DNA from: Mucilaginibacter sp. Bleaf8 | GTDB lineage: Bacteria > Bacteroidota > Bacteroidia > Sphingobacteriales > Sphingobacteriaceae | Length of the DNA stretch: 64,000 nucleotides | Assembly: GCF_018390515.1 (NCBI RefSeq) | Contig: NZ_JAHBBK010000003.1 | Span: 186,001 to 250,000, forward strand | Direction: 5' to 3' | Part shown: positions 36,337 to 45,695 of the stretch, in pieces | Layout: each line of letters starts with the position of its first letter | Position numbering within the stretch: the first letter of the stretch is position 1 | Notes under the pieces: generated by a model | Databases searched by the model: none | The model's input: the letters and a program-made list of their open reading frames with translations, nothing else | What the model was told of the DNA's origin: nothing | Made by a program: the position numbers and the translations under genes

Positions 36337-36864
36337 TTAATGCTTTTTAGGTTGTTCGGCTTTAACCGAATCCGGAGCTTCATCATAAGCATGCAGCTCA
36401 TAGCGGTGGATAAGGCCTAAAACCTGAGCGCCCCATTTGTGGCTGCTGGCGTAACCGCTGCGCTGTATACCTTTAACCCAGCTTTTATAATCGTAATGAT
36501 TAAGCCGGTCGGCCAAATGGCTAAACTGCTTACGTTCAGTCATGATACGGGCAAAATCCTGGAAAGAATCAGATGCCGAATCGTATTGTTTGTAGGATGA
36601 ATGTGTAGCCTTGCGTCCAGTATAAGATACAGGACTTTTACCTTTCATACCAAAGTGGTTGTTTTGCGTACGTGCTAATTTGCTGGTACCGCTGCCCGAC
36701 TCATGCATAGCTATAGCTAAAATGATACTGGCAGGCACTCCGCTCTCGTGCATAATGCGAATGGCATTATCTTTGAACTTATCAATATATGATTTTGAGG
36801 GGTTTTGTGCTGATGCAGCAAATGCAGATGTAAGAAAACATGCAATCAGTAAGATTTTCTTCAT
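36337..36864 (-). CDS. Secreted glucosaminidase-domain protein
   Basis: This 175-residue protein has a signal peptide (MKKILLIACFLTSAFAASAQ) and a compact N-acetylglucosaminidase domain (SGVPASIILAIAMHESGSGTSKLARTQNNHFGMK), with the likely catalytic Glu in MHESGSG. It is a shorter paralogue of the LysM enzyme at 25735 and lacks its lipobox and LysM motif, so it should be soluble in the periplasm. It follows the O-methyltransferase gene by only 3 bases and is probably co-transcribed with it. Confidence 0.87.
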   Translation of the reverse strand: MKKILLIACFLTSAFAASAQNPSKSYIDKFKDNAIRIMHESGVPASIILAIAMHESGSGTSKLARTQNNHFGMKGKSPVSYTGRKATHSSYKQYDSASDSFQDFARIMTERKQFSHLADRLNHYDYKSWVKGIQRSGYASSHKWGAQVLGLIHRYELHAYDEAPDSVKAEQPKKH

Positions 36865-36867
36865 AAT

Positions 36868-37506
36868 TTATTTTTTTCTGATGAGCAGTACGCCGTCGCG
36901 CACAGGTAAAATCAGTTTTTCAACCTGTGTATGAACAGTTATACTGTCATTTAGTTTTCTGAAAAGTTCTGTATCGGCATCTTTTGCTTCGCCGTACACT
37001 TTTCCTTTCCACAAAACATTATCAATTATTATTAAACCTCCCGGCCGTATTTTATCAATTATCAACTCGAAATAAGCCAAATTGCTCTTTTTATCCGCGT
37101 CAATAAAACAAATATCAAAAATTAAATCCGAAAATCCAAATATAACGTCCTTAGCATCACCAATATGCAGCTCAATGCGGTCGGTAAAACCCGCTAAATC
37201 AAAGTTTTTACGCAGGGTTTCTTCCTGCTCACGATTTACTTCAATGGTGTGTACTTTACCCCCTTCAGCCAGCCCTTCGGCCAGGCAAATGGTGGCATAA
37301 CCGGTAAAAGCACCTATCTCGAGCACCAGTTTTGGGTTAACCAGTTTACTCAGCATACTTAGCAAACGACCCTGGTAATGTCCCGACAGCATATTAGGTT
37401 TCAGCTGTTTCAAATACGTTTCACGATTGATCTTTTTCAGCGCCTCGGGCTCGGCATCACAGTGGTTTTCCAGATAGGCCTGCAGTAGTGGATCCAGTAT
37501 CTCCAT
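36868..37506 (-). CDS. Class I SAM-dependent O-methyltransferase
   Basis: This 212-residue protein of the Methyltransf_3 (COMT-like) family has VLEIGAFTGYATICLAEGL (AdoMet motif I), DICFIDADKKSN (metal-binding motif) and GGLIIIDNVLWKGKV. It probably methylates a small catechol-type or similar hydroxyl with a divalent metal; the substrate is unknown. The ATG at 37506 is chosen because a perfect -7 box (TACCTTTG, minus strand, 37512-37519) ends 5 bases before it and would overlap the alternative ATG at 37524; the mRNA would be leaderless. Confidence 0.87.
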   Translation of the reverse strand: MEILDPLLQAYLENHCDAEPEALKKINRETYLKQLKPNMLSGHYQGRLLSMLSKLVNPKLVLEIGAFTGYATICLAEGLAEGGKVHTIEVNREQEETLRKNFDLAGFTDRIELHIGDAKDVIFGFSDLIFDICFIDADKKSNLAYFELIIDKIRPGGLIIIDNVLWKGKVYGEAKDADTELFRKLNDSITVHTQVEKLILPVRDGVLLIRKK

Positions 37507-37591
37507 GCAGGCAAAGGTAGGCATTTTGGTTTAAAGGAGCGGAGGACGAGGTGTGAGGTACGGGAGGAGAAGTGGGTTGTGGAGTTAACTT

Positions 37592-38395
37592 TTACACCAT
37601 AGATGGGTTGGTACCATATGCTTTTTTGAAAGCGAACGAGAAATGTGACAGATCTTCAAAACCAACTTCCAGGTATACGTCTGACGGCCGACGGCCTTTT
37701 TCTTTGATGAGATGGTAGGCTTCTTTTAGCCGTTGCTGCTGTAACCAACGACTGGGTGCAGTATGGAAAATCTTTTCAAAGTCACGCTTAAAGGTAGCCA
37801 AGCTACGACCTGTGAGATAAGCAAAGCGCTGCAAACTTACATTGAATTTAAAGTTCTTAATCATAAACGCTTCCAGATCAGCTTTGCCGGGCTCAGCAAA
37901 ATCAAACAGTATGTCTTTAAGCTCGGGCTTTGTTTTGAGTAAAATCAATAGTGCTTCTTTTACTTTTAAAATCAGTAAATCTTCATTACCCTGCTGCATA
38001 ATCTGGTCATAAGGGTACAAAGATTGTAAAAAGCTTTGATATAGGGGCATAGGTGCAATAGTAGTTATGGCCTGATTACGATGCGTTTTAACCGATTTAT
38101 AACCATACTCCTTACTGAAACTGCGCAACATTTCCTGATCAAAAAAAACGGATAACGATTTAAATTCAGAGCCATCAGCAGGTAGCTGCTTGTTGAACTT
38201 TAAAAGATGATTGCGCTGATGAAAGCGAATGTCTCCTTCCTGAAATTTAAACTCCTGTGTGCCATCCTGTACCACCAACGAACCAGCTATTTGAAAACTG
38301 AGGATATGTTCGGGCACAAACTGCTCGCCCGACCGGCTAAAAGTGTGGTAACAGGAATAAAGTATTTTAGGTAAATGAGCTGGTATTATGGCCAT
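37592..38395 (-). CDS. AraC-family transcriptional regulator
   Basis: This protein of about 267 residues has an N-terminal cupin-like sensing half (FQIAGSLVVQDGTQEFKFQEGDIRF) and two C-terminal helix-turn-helix units (FNVSLQRFAYLTGRSLATFKRDFEKIF and RRPSDVYLEVGFEDLSHFSFAFKKAYG). The ATG at 38395 is chosen because the family N-terminus starts there. It lies 75 bases downstream of an SDR gene on the same strand and may regulate it. The ligand is unknown. Confidence 0.85.
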   Translation of the reverse strand: MAIIPAHLPKILYSCYHTFSRSGEQFVPEHILSFQIAGSLVVQDGTQEFKFQEGDIRFHQRNHLLKFNKQLPADGSEFKSLSVFFDQEMLRSFSKEYGYKSVKTHRNQAITTIAPMPLYQSFLQSLYPYDQIMQQGNEDLLILKVKEALLILLKTKPELKDILFDFAEPGKADLEAFMIKNFKFNVSLQRFAYLTGRSLATFKRDFEKIFHTAPSRWLQQQRLKEAYHLIKEKGRRPSDVYLEVGFEDLSHFSFAFKKAYGTNPSMV

Positions 38396-38469
38396 AATCA
38401 AATGTAAAAAAAGCACAACGCCTTTAAAACCATATTTGAACCGGTTTAAAAGACGCTGTGCAGGTTTGT

Positions 38470-39369
38470 TTATTCAATTCCCTTAATTTTTGAATAGGCC
38501 CGGCCAGCATCTGTTTGCAAAAAGTCGGCGGCATCATCAGCGTCGGTTGATTGGGTTACCGGTAACCATTTTTCAAATTCGGCTTTACGTTTAGCATCTA
38601 TTTGCTGCAGCATAGCGCTGGCTTCGCTGCCTAGTACCAGATGTAAGGGTGGCTCCGGGTGCTCAGCCAAATTGATGAGTACTTGGGCTGCCTTATCCGG
38701 GTCGCCCATGGGTATAAATTTATCGCCTTTCAAAAATTCGGTTACAAAGCCTACGGTGCTTTCATAACCTTCTATAAGCGGCGCATAACTCATGGAAGCA
38801 CCAGCCCAATCGGTACGGAAGCCACCCGGTTCAACCGAAGTTACATGAATGCCCAGCGGCAACACCTCGGGTGCCAGCGCTTCGCTAAAGCCGCTTAAGC
38901 CAAATTTGGCAGCCTGGTAGATAGTTACGCCCGGCGTACCAATGCGACCGCCAATAGAGCTTATTTGCAATATACGGCCGGCGCGCTGCCTACGCATATG
39001 GGGCAGTACGGCACGGGTAATTTCAATAGGGCCATACAAGTTTGTTTCGAGCTGGCTGCGTACCTGCTCGTCAGTAAACGCTTCGGCAGCGCCTGTAATA
39101 CCAAAGCCGGCATTATTTACCAAAACATCAATGCGGCCAAAATGCTTAATGGTTTGTTCAACAGCTTGCCTAATCTGTTCTTTATCAGTTACATCTAATT
39201 GTACAGGCAGTATTTGTGTACCATACGTATCAATGAGTTGTTTTAATTGTTCAGGCTTACGTGCGGTAGCTGCTACCTGATAACTGGCTTTGAGTGCAGC
39301 CTTAGTAACACTTAGGCCAAGCCCACGGGAAGAACCTGTTATGAACCAAACTTTTGTCATATGCTTCAA
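38470..39369 (-). CDS. Short-chain dehydrogenase/reductase
   Basis: This 299-residue Rossmann enzyme has the cofactor motif TGSSRGLG (about 11-18), NNAG, and the catalytic Ser-Tyr-Lys as SSIGG…YQAAK. The ATARKPE segment after strand 2 suggests preference for NADP(H). Its substrate cannot be told from sequence. A -7 box (TAATTTTG, minus strand, 39384-39391) lies 15 bases before the start. It precedes the AraC regulator in a probable operon. Confidence 0.88.
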   Translation of the reverse strand: MKHMTKVWFITGSSRGLGLSVTKAALKASYQVAATARKPEQLKQLIDTYGTQILPVQLDVTDKEQIRQAVEQTIKHFGRIDVLVNNAGFGITGAAEAFTDEQVRSQLETNLYGPIEITRAVLPHMRRQRAGRILQISSIGGRIGTPGVTIYQAAKFGLSGFSEALAPEVLPLGIHVTSVEPGGFRTDWAGASMSYAPLIEGYESTVGFVTEFLKGDKFIPMGDPDKAAQVLINLAEHPEPPLHLVLGSEASAMLQQIDAKRKAEFEKWLPVTQSTDADDAADFLQTDAGRAYSKIKGIE

Positions 39370-39525
39370 TTTTTATTGTATGACAAAATTACCCTGTTAC
39401 CGAGGGTAACACTTTGTTGTAAAGCTCAAATATACTTTGTTAAAAAGCTCATCTGCATAAATTTTGGAAACAAAAAAAGCACATGCCTTACCTGACATGT
39501 GCTTATCAATATACATCAAAAAATT

Positions 39526-40518
39526 TTACAGGCCCAGCTGTGCCGAAATATCCAGCATGCGTTCAATCGGCTTCACAGCTTTCTCAATAATATCAGCCGG
39601 AAGGGTGATTTCGGGCATTTCGTTTTTAAGGCATAAATAAAGCTTCTCCAGCGTATTTCTTTTCATGTGGGGGCAATCATTGCATGCACAGGTGTTGTTA
39701 GGCGGAGCGGGGATAAAAACCTTATCTGGGTTATCCTTTTCCATCTGGTGTAATATGCCAGCTTCGGTTGCCACAATAAATTCTTTATCGGTGCTTTTGG
39801 TAGCGTAATTCAAAATACCGGTGGTAGAGCCAATATAATCGGCCAGCTGCAGTATCGTTTCTTCGCACTCGGGATGGGCAAGTATTTTAGCATCCGGGTG
39901 GCGCTCCTTCAGCTTGGTGATCTTTTCGCGTGAAAAGATTTCGTGTACCATACAGGCTCCGTTCCATAGTACCAAATCGCGACCGGTCTTTTTAGCCACG
40001 TAAGCACCCAGGTTACGGTCGGGCCCGAATATAATTTTCTGATCAGCAGGTAAGCTTTCTACTATCTGTACAGCATTGCTTGAGGTACAAACAATATCGC
40101 TCATTGCTTTAAGCTCGGCAGTGCAGTTTACATAAGTAATTACCAGGTGATCGGGATACGACTCCTTAAACTTTTTGAATAGATGCGGTGGGCAGCTATC
40201 GGCCAGTGAGCAGCCTGCTTTGATATCGGGCAGCAAAACCTTCTTGGTAGGGGAGAGGATCTTGGCTGTTTCGGCCATAAAGTGTACGCCGGCAAATACA
40301 ATAATATCGGCATCCGTTTTAGCCGCCTGTTGTGACAGGCCCAGGCTGTCGCCTATGTAATCGGCTATGTCCTGTATCTCACCTTCCTGGTAGTAATGCG
40401 CAAGGATAACGGCATTCTTCTGCTTCTTTAATTTTTCTATCTCGGCATACAGGTCAAGCGTCGGGTCTACTTCTTCCTCAACAAAACCTTTTACATTAAT
40501 TTCTTCTAAAACGTCCAT
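39526..40518 (-). CDS. nadA: Quinolinate synthase NadA
   Basis: This 330-residue enzyme condenses iminoaspartate with dihydroxyacetone phosphate to quinolinate using a [4Fe-4S] cluster. Conserved segments include [43 protein letters not shown] and [14 protein letters not shown], among which the cluster cysteines lie. The ATG at 40518 (MDVLEEINV) is preferred over an upstream start that adds a hydrophobic Asn/Ile-rich run. It is divergent from nadB across a 409-base region that looks like an origin. Confidence 0.95.
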   Translation of the reverse strand: MDVLEEINVKGFVEEEVDPTLDLYAEIEKLKKQKNAVILAHYYQEGEIQDIADYIGDSLGLSQQAAKTDADIIVFAGVHFMAETAKILSPTKKVLLPDIKAGCSLADSCPPHLFKKFKESYPDHLVITYVNCTAELKAMSDIVCTSSNAVQIVESLPADQKIIFGPDRNLGAYVAKKTGRDLVLWNGACMVHEIFSREKITKLKERHPDAKILAHPECEETILQLADYIGSTTGILNYATKSTDKEFIVATEAGILHQMEKDNPDKVFIPAPPNNTCACNDCPHMKRNTLEKLYLCLKNEMPEITLPADIIEKAVKPIERMLDISAQLGL

Positions 40519-40589
40519 TCTTAACAGTTCAATAAATACAATATTATTATTTATATAAATCTTCTTATTGTTTATTAGCATGTGAATTG

Positions 40590-40900
40590 TGTGGGTAACT
40601 CCTGCTAATTTTTTCTTGTTTTTAAGTTATCACTGTTTTATTAACAGGTTATCCACACAGGTAAAAAGGTAATAGATTGATATTGAATACATAAACGTTA
40701 TTCACATACTGTTAATAACTCAAAATGTGAAATAATACCATGTTTTTAAAATGTGAATTGTTACGTGAATTTCTCTCCAAAGTTCGTGCCTTTTGCGGAA
40801 AACTTTTGTTTATACACAGAGTTATCCACAGCGCAGAAAGTTATTAGCTTTTTACTTACGCAAAATTAACATCTTTTAACGCGGTTATCCACACAAGTAG
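40590..40900. other. oriC: Candidate chromosomal origin: DnaA-box cluster
   Basis: The nadA-nadB intergenic region contains TTATCCACA at 40649-40657, 40822-40830 and 40885-40893, TTATTCACA at 40698-40706 and TTATACACA at 40810-40818. All five match TTATNCACA and lie on one strand. A one-mismatch copy lies on the other strand at 40590-40598. The stretch 40670-40760 is very AT-rich, as expected of an unwinding element. Two parS-like sites and mnmG, classic origin neighbours, lie about 5-7 kb away. Origin function is inferred. Confidence 0.7.
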
Positions 40901-40927
40901 TACTTTTACACATCTTAGACGTTATTT

Positions 40928-42520
40928 ATGACAAAAAATGTGGATTTCTTGGTGATAGGTTCTGGTATCGCCGGATTGAGTTTTGCCCTTAAGGCTGCCA
41001 AACATGGTAAGGTTCTGATAGTTACAAAGGCAAATGAAGATGAGTCGAACACTAAGTATGCCCAGGGAGGGGTTGCTGTAGTTGTGGATAACGTTGGTGA
41101 TTCTTTCAAAAAGCATATTGAAGACACCCTGATTGCCGGCGATGGCCTGTGCGACGAGGAAGTGGTGCGGATTGTGGTAGAAGAAGGGCCGGAGCGCATT
41201 AAAGAAATTATAGATTACGGCACCAACTTCGATAAAAACAAAGAAGGGTATTATGACCTGGCAAAAGAAGGTGGTCACTCCGAATACCGGGTACTACATT
41301 ATAAGGACATTACCGGTTTTGAAATGGAGCGCGCCCTGCTGGAGCAGATCCACAAAAATCCGAATATTGAAATTTTAACCCATCACTTTGCGGTTGATTT
41401 AATTACGCAGCACCACCTGGGTCAGTTTGTTACCCGGTCAACTCCGGATACAGCCTGCTATGGAATTTATGCATTCAATACCGAAACCCGCGAAGTAGAT
41501 ACCATATTATCCAAAGTAACGGTAATGGCATCGGGCGGTGCCGGTCATATTTATGCTATTACCACCAACCCGGTTATTGCCACGGGCGATGGTGTTGCCA
41601 TGGTGTACCGTGCTAAAGGTAAGGTGCGCAATATGGAGTTTATACAGTTTCACCCTACTGCGCTGTACAACCCGGGCGAGTATCCGTCTTTTTTAATCTC
41701 GGAAGCAGTGCGTGGTTTTGGCGGTATACTTAAACGTACCAATGGCGAAGAGTTTATGCAGGAGTACGATCCGCGAAAATCGTTAGCCCCGCGAGATATT
41801 GTGGCCCGTGCTATTGATGCGGAAATAAAAAAATCGGGTGAGGACTACGTTTATTTAGATGTACGTCATAAAAGCAAGGCCGAAATTTTAGCCCATTTCC
41901 CTAACATCTATGCCCGTTGCCTGGACATAGGTATTGATATGACTAAAGATATGATCCCCGTATCGCCGGCTTGCCATTACATGTGCGGCGGTATTATGGT
42001 CGATCATGTAGGCCGCTCGTCTATCCAGCAGCTGTATGCCTGCGGCGAATGTTCATCAACTGGCCTGCATGGTGCTAACAGATTGGCATCCAACTCTTTA
42101 TTAGAGGCGTTGGTGTTTGCACACCGTATTTATGAAGATGCCATTGCTAATTTTGACAATTACTACATACCTGAAAATATTCCGGACTGGGACGAAAAGG
42201 GCGTACAGCTCTCGAACGAGGATATTTTGGTAACGCATAATATCCGCGAAATGCAGAAACTGATGAACGATTATGTGGGTATTGTACGTTCCGATTTTCG
42301 TTTAGAAAGGGCCATGCGCCGCTTGCGTTTACTGTATGAAGAGACTGAAGAGTTTTATAAGCGTACCAAGCTTTCTGTAAAATTATGTGAGCTGCGCAAT
42401 TTGATACAGGTATCGTATCTGGTAGTCAAATCGGCCATGATGCGTAAGGAGAGCCGGGGTTTGCATTATACTACGGATTACCTGAAGCATGCAGAGGTGT
42501 TGGAGGATACGGTAATTTAA
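40928..42520 (+). CDS. nadB: L-aspartate oxidase NadB
   Basis: This 530-residue FAD enzyme oxidises L-aspartate to iminoaspartate, the substrate of NadA. It has the FAD-binding VIGSGIAGLSFAL start, the KYAQGGVAVV segment, the catalytic region around HPTALYNPG and the HGANRLASNSLLEALVF motif. The length is normal. It is divergent from nadA, so the two NAD biosynthesis genes flank the putative origin. The NADAR gene follows 4 bases later. Confidence 0.95.
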   Translation: MTKNVDFLVIGSGIAGLSFALKAAKHGKVLIVTKANEDESNTKYAQGGVAVVVDNVGDSFKKHIEDTLIAGDGLCDEEVVRIVVEEGPERIKEIIDYGTNFDKNKEGYYDLAKEGGHSEYRVLHYKDITGFEMERALLEQIHKNPNIEILTHHFAVDLITQHHLGQFVTRSTPDTACYGIYAFNTETREVDTILSKVTVMASGGAGHIYAITTNPVIATGDGVAMVYRAKGKVRNMEFIQFHPTALYNPGEYPSFLISEAVRGFGGILKRTNGEEFMQEYDPRKSLAPRDIVARAIDAEIKKSGEDYVYLDVRHKSKAEILAHFPNIYARCLDIGIDMTKDMIPVSPACHYMCGGIMVDHVGRSSIQQLYACGECSSTGLHGANRLASNSLLEALVFAHRIYEDAIANFDNYYIPENIPDWDEKGVQLSNEDILVTHNIREMQKLMNDYVGIVRSDFRLERAMRRLRLLYEETEEFYKRTKLSVKLCELRNLIQVSYLVVKSAMMRKESRGLHYTTDYLKHAEVLEDTVI

Positions 42521-42524
42521 AAGT

Positions 42525-43283
42525 ATGGCTAAGTATGATATAGAGTGGCTAATTAATCAGTATGAAATCAACCCTGAAATTGACTTTCTATTCTTTTGGG
42601 GGCATAGTGCTAAATATGCAGAAACAGGTAAATCTTGTTTAAGTCAGTGGTATGAACTGCCATTTATTGTAAATGATGTTACCTATTTAACAGCCGAACA
42701 CTGGATGATGGCGGCCAAGGCCATATTATTTGGTGATAGTATAGCTTATAAAAGTATTATTGATAGTAAAACCGCGGGTAAAGCTAAACACATAGGGCAG
42801 CAAATTAAAAACTTCGACTCTGATATTTGGGATGCATACAAACATGAAATTGTTGTAAATGGGAATGTGCATAAATTCAATCAGCATCCCAGATTGGCAA
42901 AATACCTTATTTCTACTGGCAACCAAATCTTAGTTGAGGCGAGTCCAATAGACACCATATGGGGAATTGGCTTAGCGGCAGATGATGAAAACAGTACTAT
43001 TCCTTATTGCTGGAGAGGTACAAATTTATTAGGATTTGCATTAATGGAGGTAAGAGAATTTCTATCAGATTTTGGAAAATTTGATTATCTGAAAACTGAC
43101 ATACAGTTGCCGTGGGTACTACATCCATGCAAAGATTCGGCAGATATGTATTGGCGAATGGGTGAGGGCGAAAACATTATAGATACTTTTAATAAGTATT
43201 ATCTGTCTTTAACTGATAGAGAAAAGACGATTTTCAGATTAATGCATCCATTACCAAGCGAATGGCAACATTTCTTATTATAA
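42525..43283 (+). CDS. NADAR-family protein with C-terminal extension
   Basis: This 252-residue protein has the NADAR (YbiA-like) core at residues 15-170: FLFFWGHSA…LSQWYELPF, LTAEHWMMAAKAILFGD and the late ASPIDTIWGIGLAADD. About 80 extra residues follow (FDYLKTDIQLPWVLHPC…YWRMGEGE…), a module I do not recognise. NADAR enzymes hydrolyse N-glycosidic bonds in ADP-ribose-linked metabolites or ADP-ribosylated guanine. The gene is distinctly more AT-rich than nadB, from which it is separated by 4 bases, so it may be a later arrival using the nadB promoter. The function of the extension is unknown. Confidence 0.82.
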   Translation: MAKYDIEWLINQYEINPEIDFLFFWGHSAKYAETGKSCLSQWYELPFIVNDVTYLTAEHWMMAAKAILFGDSIAYKSIIDSKTAGKAKHIGQQIKNFDSDIWDAYKHEIVVNGNVHKFNQHPRLAKYLISTGNQILVEASPIDTIWGIGLAADDENSTIPYCWRGTNLLGFALMEVREFLSDFGKFDYLKTDIQLPWVLHPCKDSADMYWRMGEGENIIDTFNKYYLSLTDREKTIFRLMHPLPSEWQHFLL

Positions 43284-43290
43284 TTAAATG

Positions 43291-43364
43291 AGCGGAAAAC
43301 GGGATTCGAACCCGCGGCCTTCAGTTTGGGAAACTGATGCTCTACCAACTGAGCTATTTCCGCT
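43291..43364 (-). tRNA. tRNA-Gly (anticodon CCC)
   Basis: The minus strand folds as a 74-nt cloverleaf: 7-bp acceptor stem AGCGGAA/TTCCGCT, D-loop AGCTCAGTTGGTAGAGC, anticodon stem TCAGT/ACTGA with loop TTCCCAA, and T-arm GGGTTCGAATCCC. The anticodon CCC reads GGG glycine codons. CCA is not encoded. Confidence 0.93.
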
Positions 43365-43430
43365 TGTAAATCAAATATAAAAATTAATTGTATTTGATAT
43401 AGCATAGCTATTCATTTATAAAAACAAATT

Positions 43431-43943
43431 ATGCCGCTGATATTACCTGTAAAAGATAAAAGCCCTGTTTGGGGAACCGATTGTTTTATTGCCGATAACT
43501 GCACTATAGTAGGGGAGGTAGCCATGGGTAATAACTGCTCGGTATGGTTTAATGCGGTAATACGTGGTGACGTACATTATATACGTATAGGTAACAATAC
43601 CAACATTCAGGATGGGGTAGTTATACATGCCACTTATCAAAAATCGCCTACTAACATTGGTAATTATGTATCGGTGGGGCATAATGCCATTGTGCATGGT
43701 TGTACCTTAAAAGACCATACCCTAATAGGTATGGGGGCCATTGTAATGGATAATGCCGTGGTTGAAGAATATGTAATTATCGGTGCCGGATCGGTAGTAC
43801 TTGAGAATACGGTATGCGAATCAGGCTTTTTATATGCTGGTACTCCCGCTAAAAAAATAAAGCCCCTTACTGACGAGCAGAAGGAGCTTTTGAATCGCTT
43901 ACCTGATAATTATATCCTTTATTCAAGCTGGTTTAAGGAGTAG
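43431..43943 (+). CDS. Gamma-class carbonic anhydrase family protein
   Basis: This 170-residue left-handed beta-helix protein is built of hexapeptide repeats (VGEVAMGNNCSVWFNAVIRGDVHYIRIGNN…). Three metal-ligand histidines are recognisable in VIHAT and VGHNAIVHG. YrdA/PaaY-type members bind zinc; activity as a carbonic anhydrase varies. It overlaps the convergent Ig-like lipoprotein gene by 11 bases. Confidence 0.88.
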   Translation: MPLILPVKDKSPVWGTDCFIADNCTIVGEVAMGNNCSVWFNAVIRGDVHYIRIGNNTNIQDGVVIHATYQKSPTNIGNYVSVGHNAIVHGCTLKDHTLIGMGAIVMDNAVVEEYVIIGAGSVVLENTVCESGFLYAGTPAKKIKPLTDEQKELLNRLPDNYILYSSWFKE

Positions 43944-45576
43944 CCGGCTCCTTAGGTATTTCAACCGTTTCTTCCTGGTCCCAGTTTGGTCTTAGTGTTA
44001 ATTCCTTGTCACTAAACCACACATTTTCAGGGAATTGCTTTTGTTTAACACTGCCGGTGTCAAAGCGCCCATTGCGGTTAGCATCGTAAGTAACCTTAAC
44101 ACGGTATTTACCGGTATATAAGGCTTTATAAACCAGCGAAGTAGTTTTGGAAACCACATCTTTACGAATGATTTCTTTTTTGCTGTTCATCAGTTCAATG
44201 ATGTAGCTTTTTGCGGTATCCGGTACGCTATATTTAATAGTAAGGGAACCATAGTTTTCGGGCTTATCTATCTGGAAGCGTTTGTTCAGCTCCTTATTTT
44301 TATCCCCGTAAATGCTGGTCATAGCTTCATCGCTAAATACCAGCTCATAGCGCGTATTTTGCCGCCAGCGATGCTTAAGTATAAAGCGACGAATATCTTT
44401 CGTATCTTTTAGCAAACTGATAGGGTTAACCGCAGCCGAATCTTCCAATAATCTAATCTTAGAAAGATCAAATGCTTCTATAGGCAAGCTTGCTGTAATT
44501 TCAACATCAGTACCTGGCGCTAACTTATTATCGTTATTGATATTATAACGGAAAGTTAAGTTCCGCTTAAAGGTTTCATTACGGCCCTTTTTTACAAACA
44601 CCGTATCCAATGGCTTATTCTGATCTGAAATAACCACGCTCAATGAGTCGAAGTCCATATTGCGCAGGTAGATTGATGCGGTATCCCGGTTTTTATTGTA
44701 ATCAATAATTTTACCGGCATCTACAGCTGCCGGATAATTAATTTTGATATTTGGATCAACCAATGGCTTGTTAAAGCCTAAAAACACTTTACCATCCGGA
44801 TCTATACGCTTGGTACTTACACGGAATTTTTCGGGTGTTTGCTTAAACAAGTTCAACTGTACATTCGATGTATCTGATTTTAAGTTGATTGTTCTTTTAG
44901 AAAAGGCAATCAACTCATTATCATTGTTATAAACTTTATCTGGCGACGCTTCTTTCAAAGCGTATATGGTATATCTGCCTTCATGTAAGTTATTGAGCGA
45001 GAAGTTACCAGCTGAATCTGTAGTGGTATAAATACTGGGCTTCTTTTTACCAAATAAAGCAGAGTCGCGCTCAATTGGGAAAATCATTACCGTTGCATCT
45101 TTCTCTTTTTCAGAATTAAGAGTATTGGTTACGCTACCTGATATACTCAATGAATCAATCACATTACCGGTCGAAAAAACGTAAGTGAAATTTTTCATTA
45201 CGTTGCTTTCATTTACATCGGCAATGGCCTTACCAAAATTAAATACATAAGTAGTGTTTTTTAATAAGGTATCCTTAAGGCTAATTACTAATGATCTCCC
45301 TTTGGTATTATATTCCGGTGATTTTTCAAAAGCCGGACTTACACTAATTTCCTGGTAGGCGTTCGAAAGTTTGAAATATTCATCAAAGTCCAGCTTAATT
45401 TCTTTTGCTGCAAAATTTCGGGTCATGTTGGCTGGGGTAGCTTTAAGTAGCTTTGGTGGCGTACGATCTCGCGGCCCGCCCATGGGTCTTTGAATATTGG
45501 CACAGCCATATAAAACTAGTCCGGCTATAATTATGAGGATTTGAATGTAAAAACTACGAATGTGTTTTAAAGGCAT
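43933..45576 (-). CDS. Lipoprotein with SbsA-type Ig-like (Big_5) domain
   Basis: This 547-residue lipoprotein (lipobox LVLYGC) has an N-terminal Big_5 Ig-like domain with the RDRTPPKLLKATPANMTRNF opening. A prealbumin-like repeat follows (TTTDSAGNFSLNNLHEGRYTIYALKE), then several beta-sandwich segments and a final YTGKYRVKVTYDANRNGRFDTG strand, which resembles a calcium-loop. Homologues are conserved in Bacteroidetes but uncharacterised. Probably an outer-membrane structural protein. Confidence 0.82.
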   Translation of the reverse strand: MPLKHIRSFYIQILIIIAGLVLYGCANIQRPMGGPRDRTPPKLLKATPANMTRNFAAKEIKLDFDEYFKLSNAYQEISVSPAFEKSPEYNTKGRSLVISLKDTLLKNTTYVFNFGKAIADVNESNVMKNFTYVFSTGNVIDSLSISGSVTNTLNSEKEKDATVMIFPIERDSALFGKKKPSIYTTTDSAGNFSLNNLHEGRYTIYALKEASPDKVYNNDNELIAFSKRTINLKSDTSNVQLNLFKQTPEKFRVSTKRIDPDGKVFLGFNKPLVDPNIKINYPAAVDAGKIIDYNKNRDTASIYLRNMDFDSLSVVISDQNKPLDTVFVKKGRNETFKRNLTFRYNINNDNKLAPGTDVEITASLPIEAFDLSKIRLLEDSAAVNPISLLKDTKDIRRFILKHRWRQNTRYELVFSDEAMTSIYGDKNKELNKRFQIDKPENYGSLTIKYSVPDTAKSYIIELMNSKKEIIRKDVVSKTTSLVYKALYTGKYRVKVTYDANRNGRFDTGSVKQKQFPENVWFSDKELTLRPNWDQEETVEIPKEPATP

Positions 45577-45695
45577 TTTTAAGCGATATAAGCGATTTTG
45601 CTATTTTTTAATATAAATATATTAAAAGTAAAAAATAATGGCTCTAATAAGATATATTAAAGCTATTTTTAAGTGCCATTTTTAAAAAATTGAGC

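Noticed and set aside
43291-43364. tRNA-Gly as an attachment site of a mobile element
   Set aside because: No integrase, direct repeat or element genes flank it; the only element in the window is inserted in yifB.
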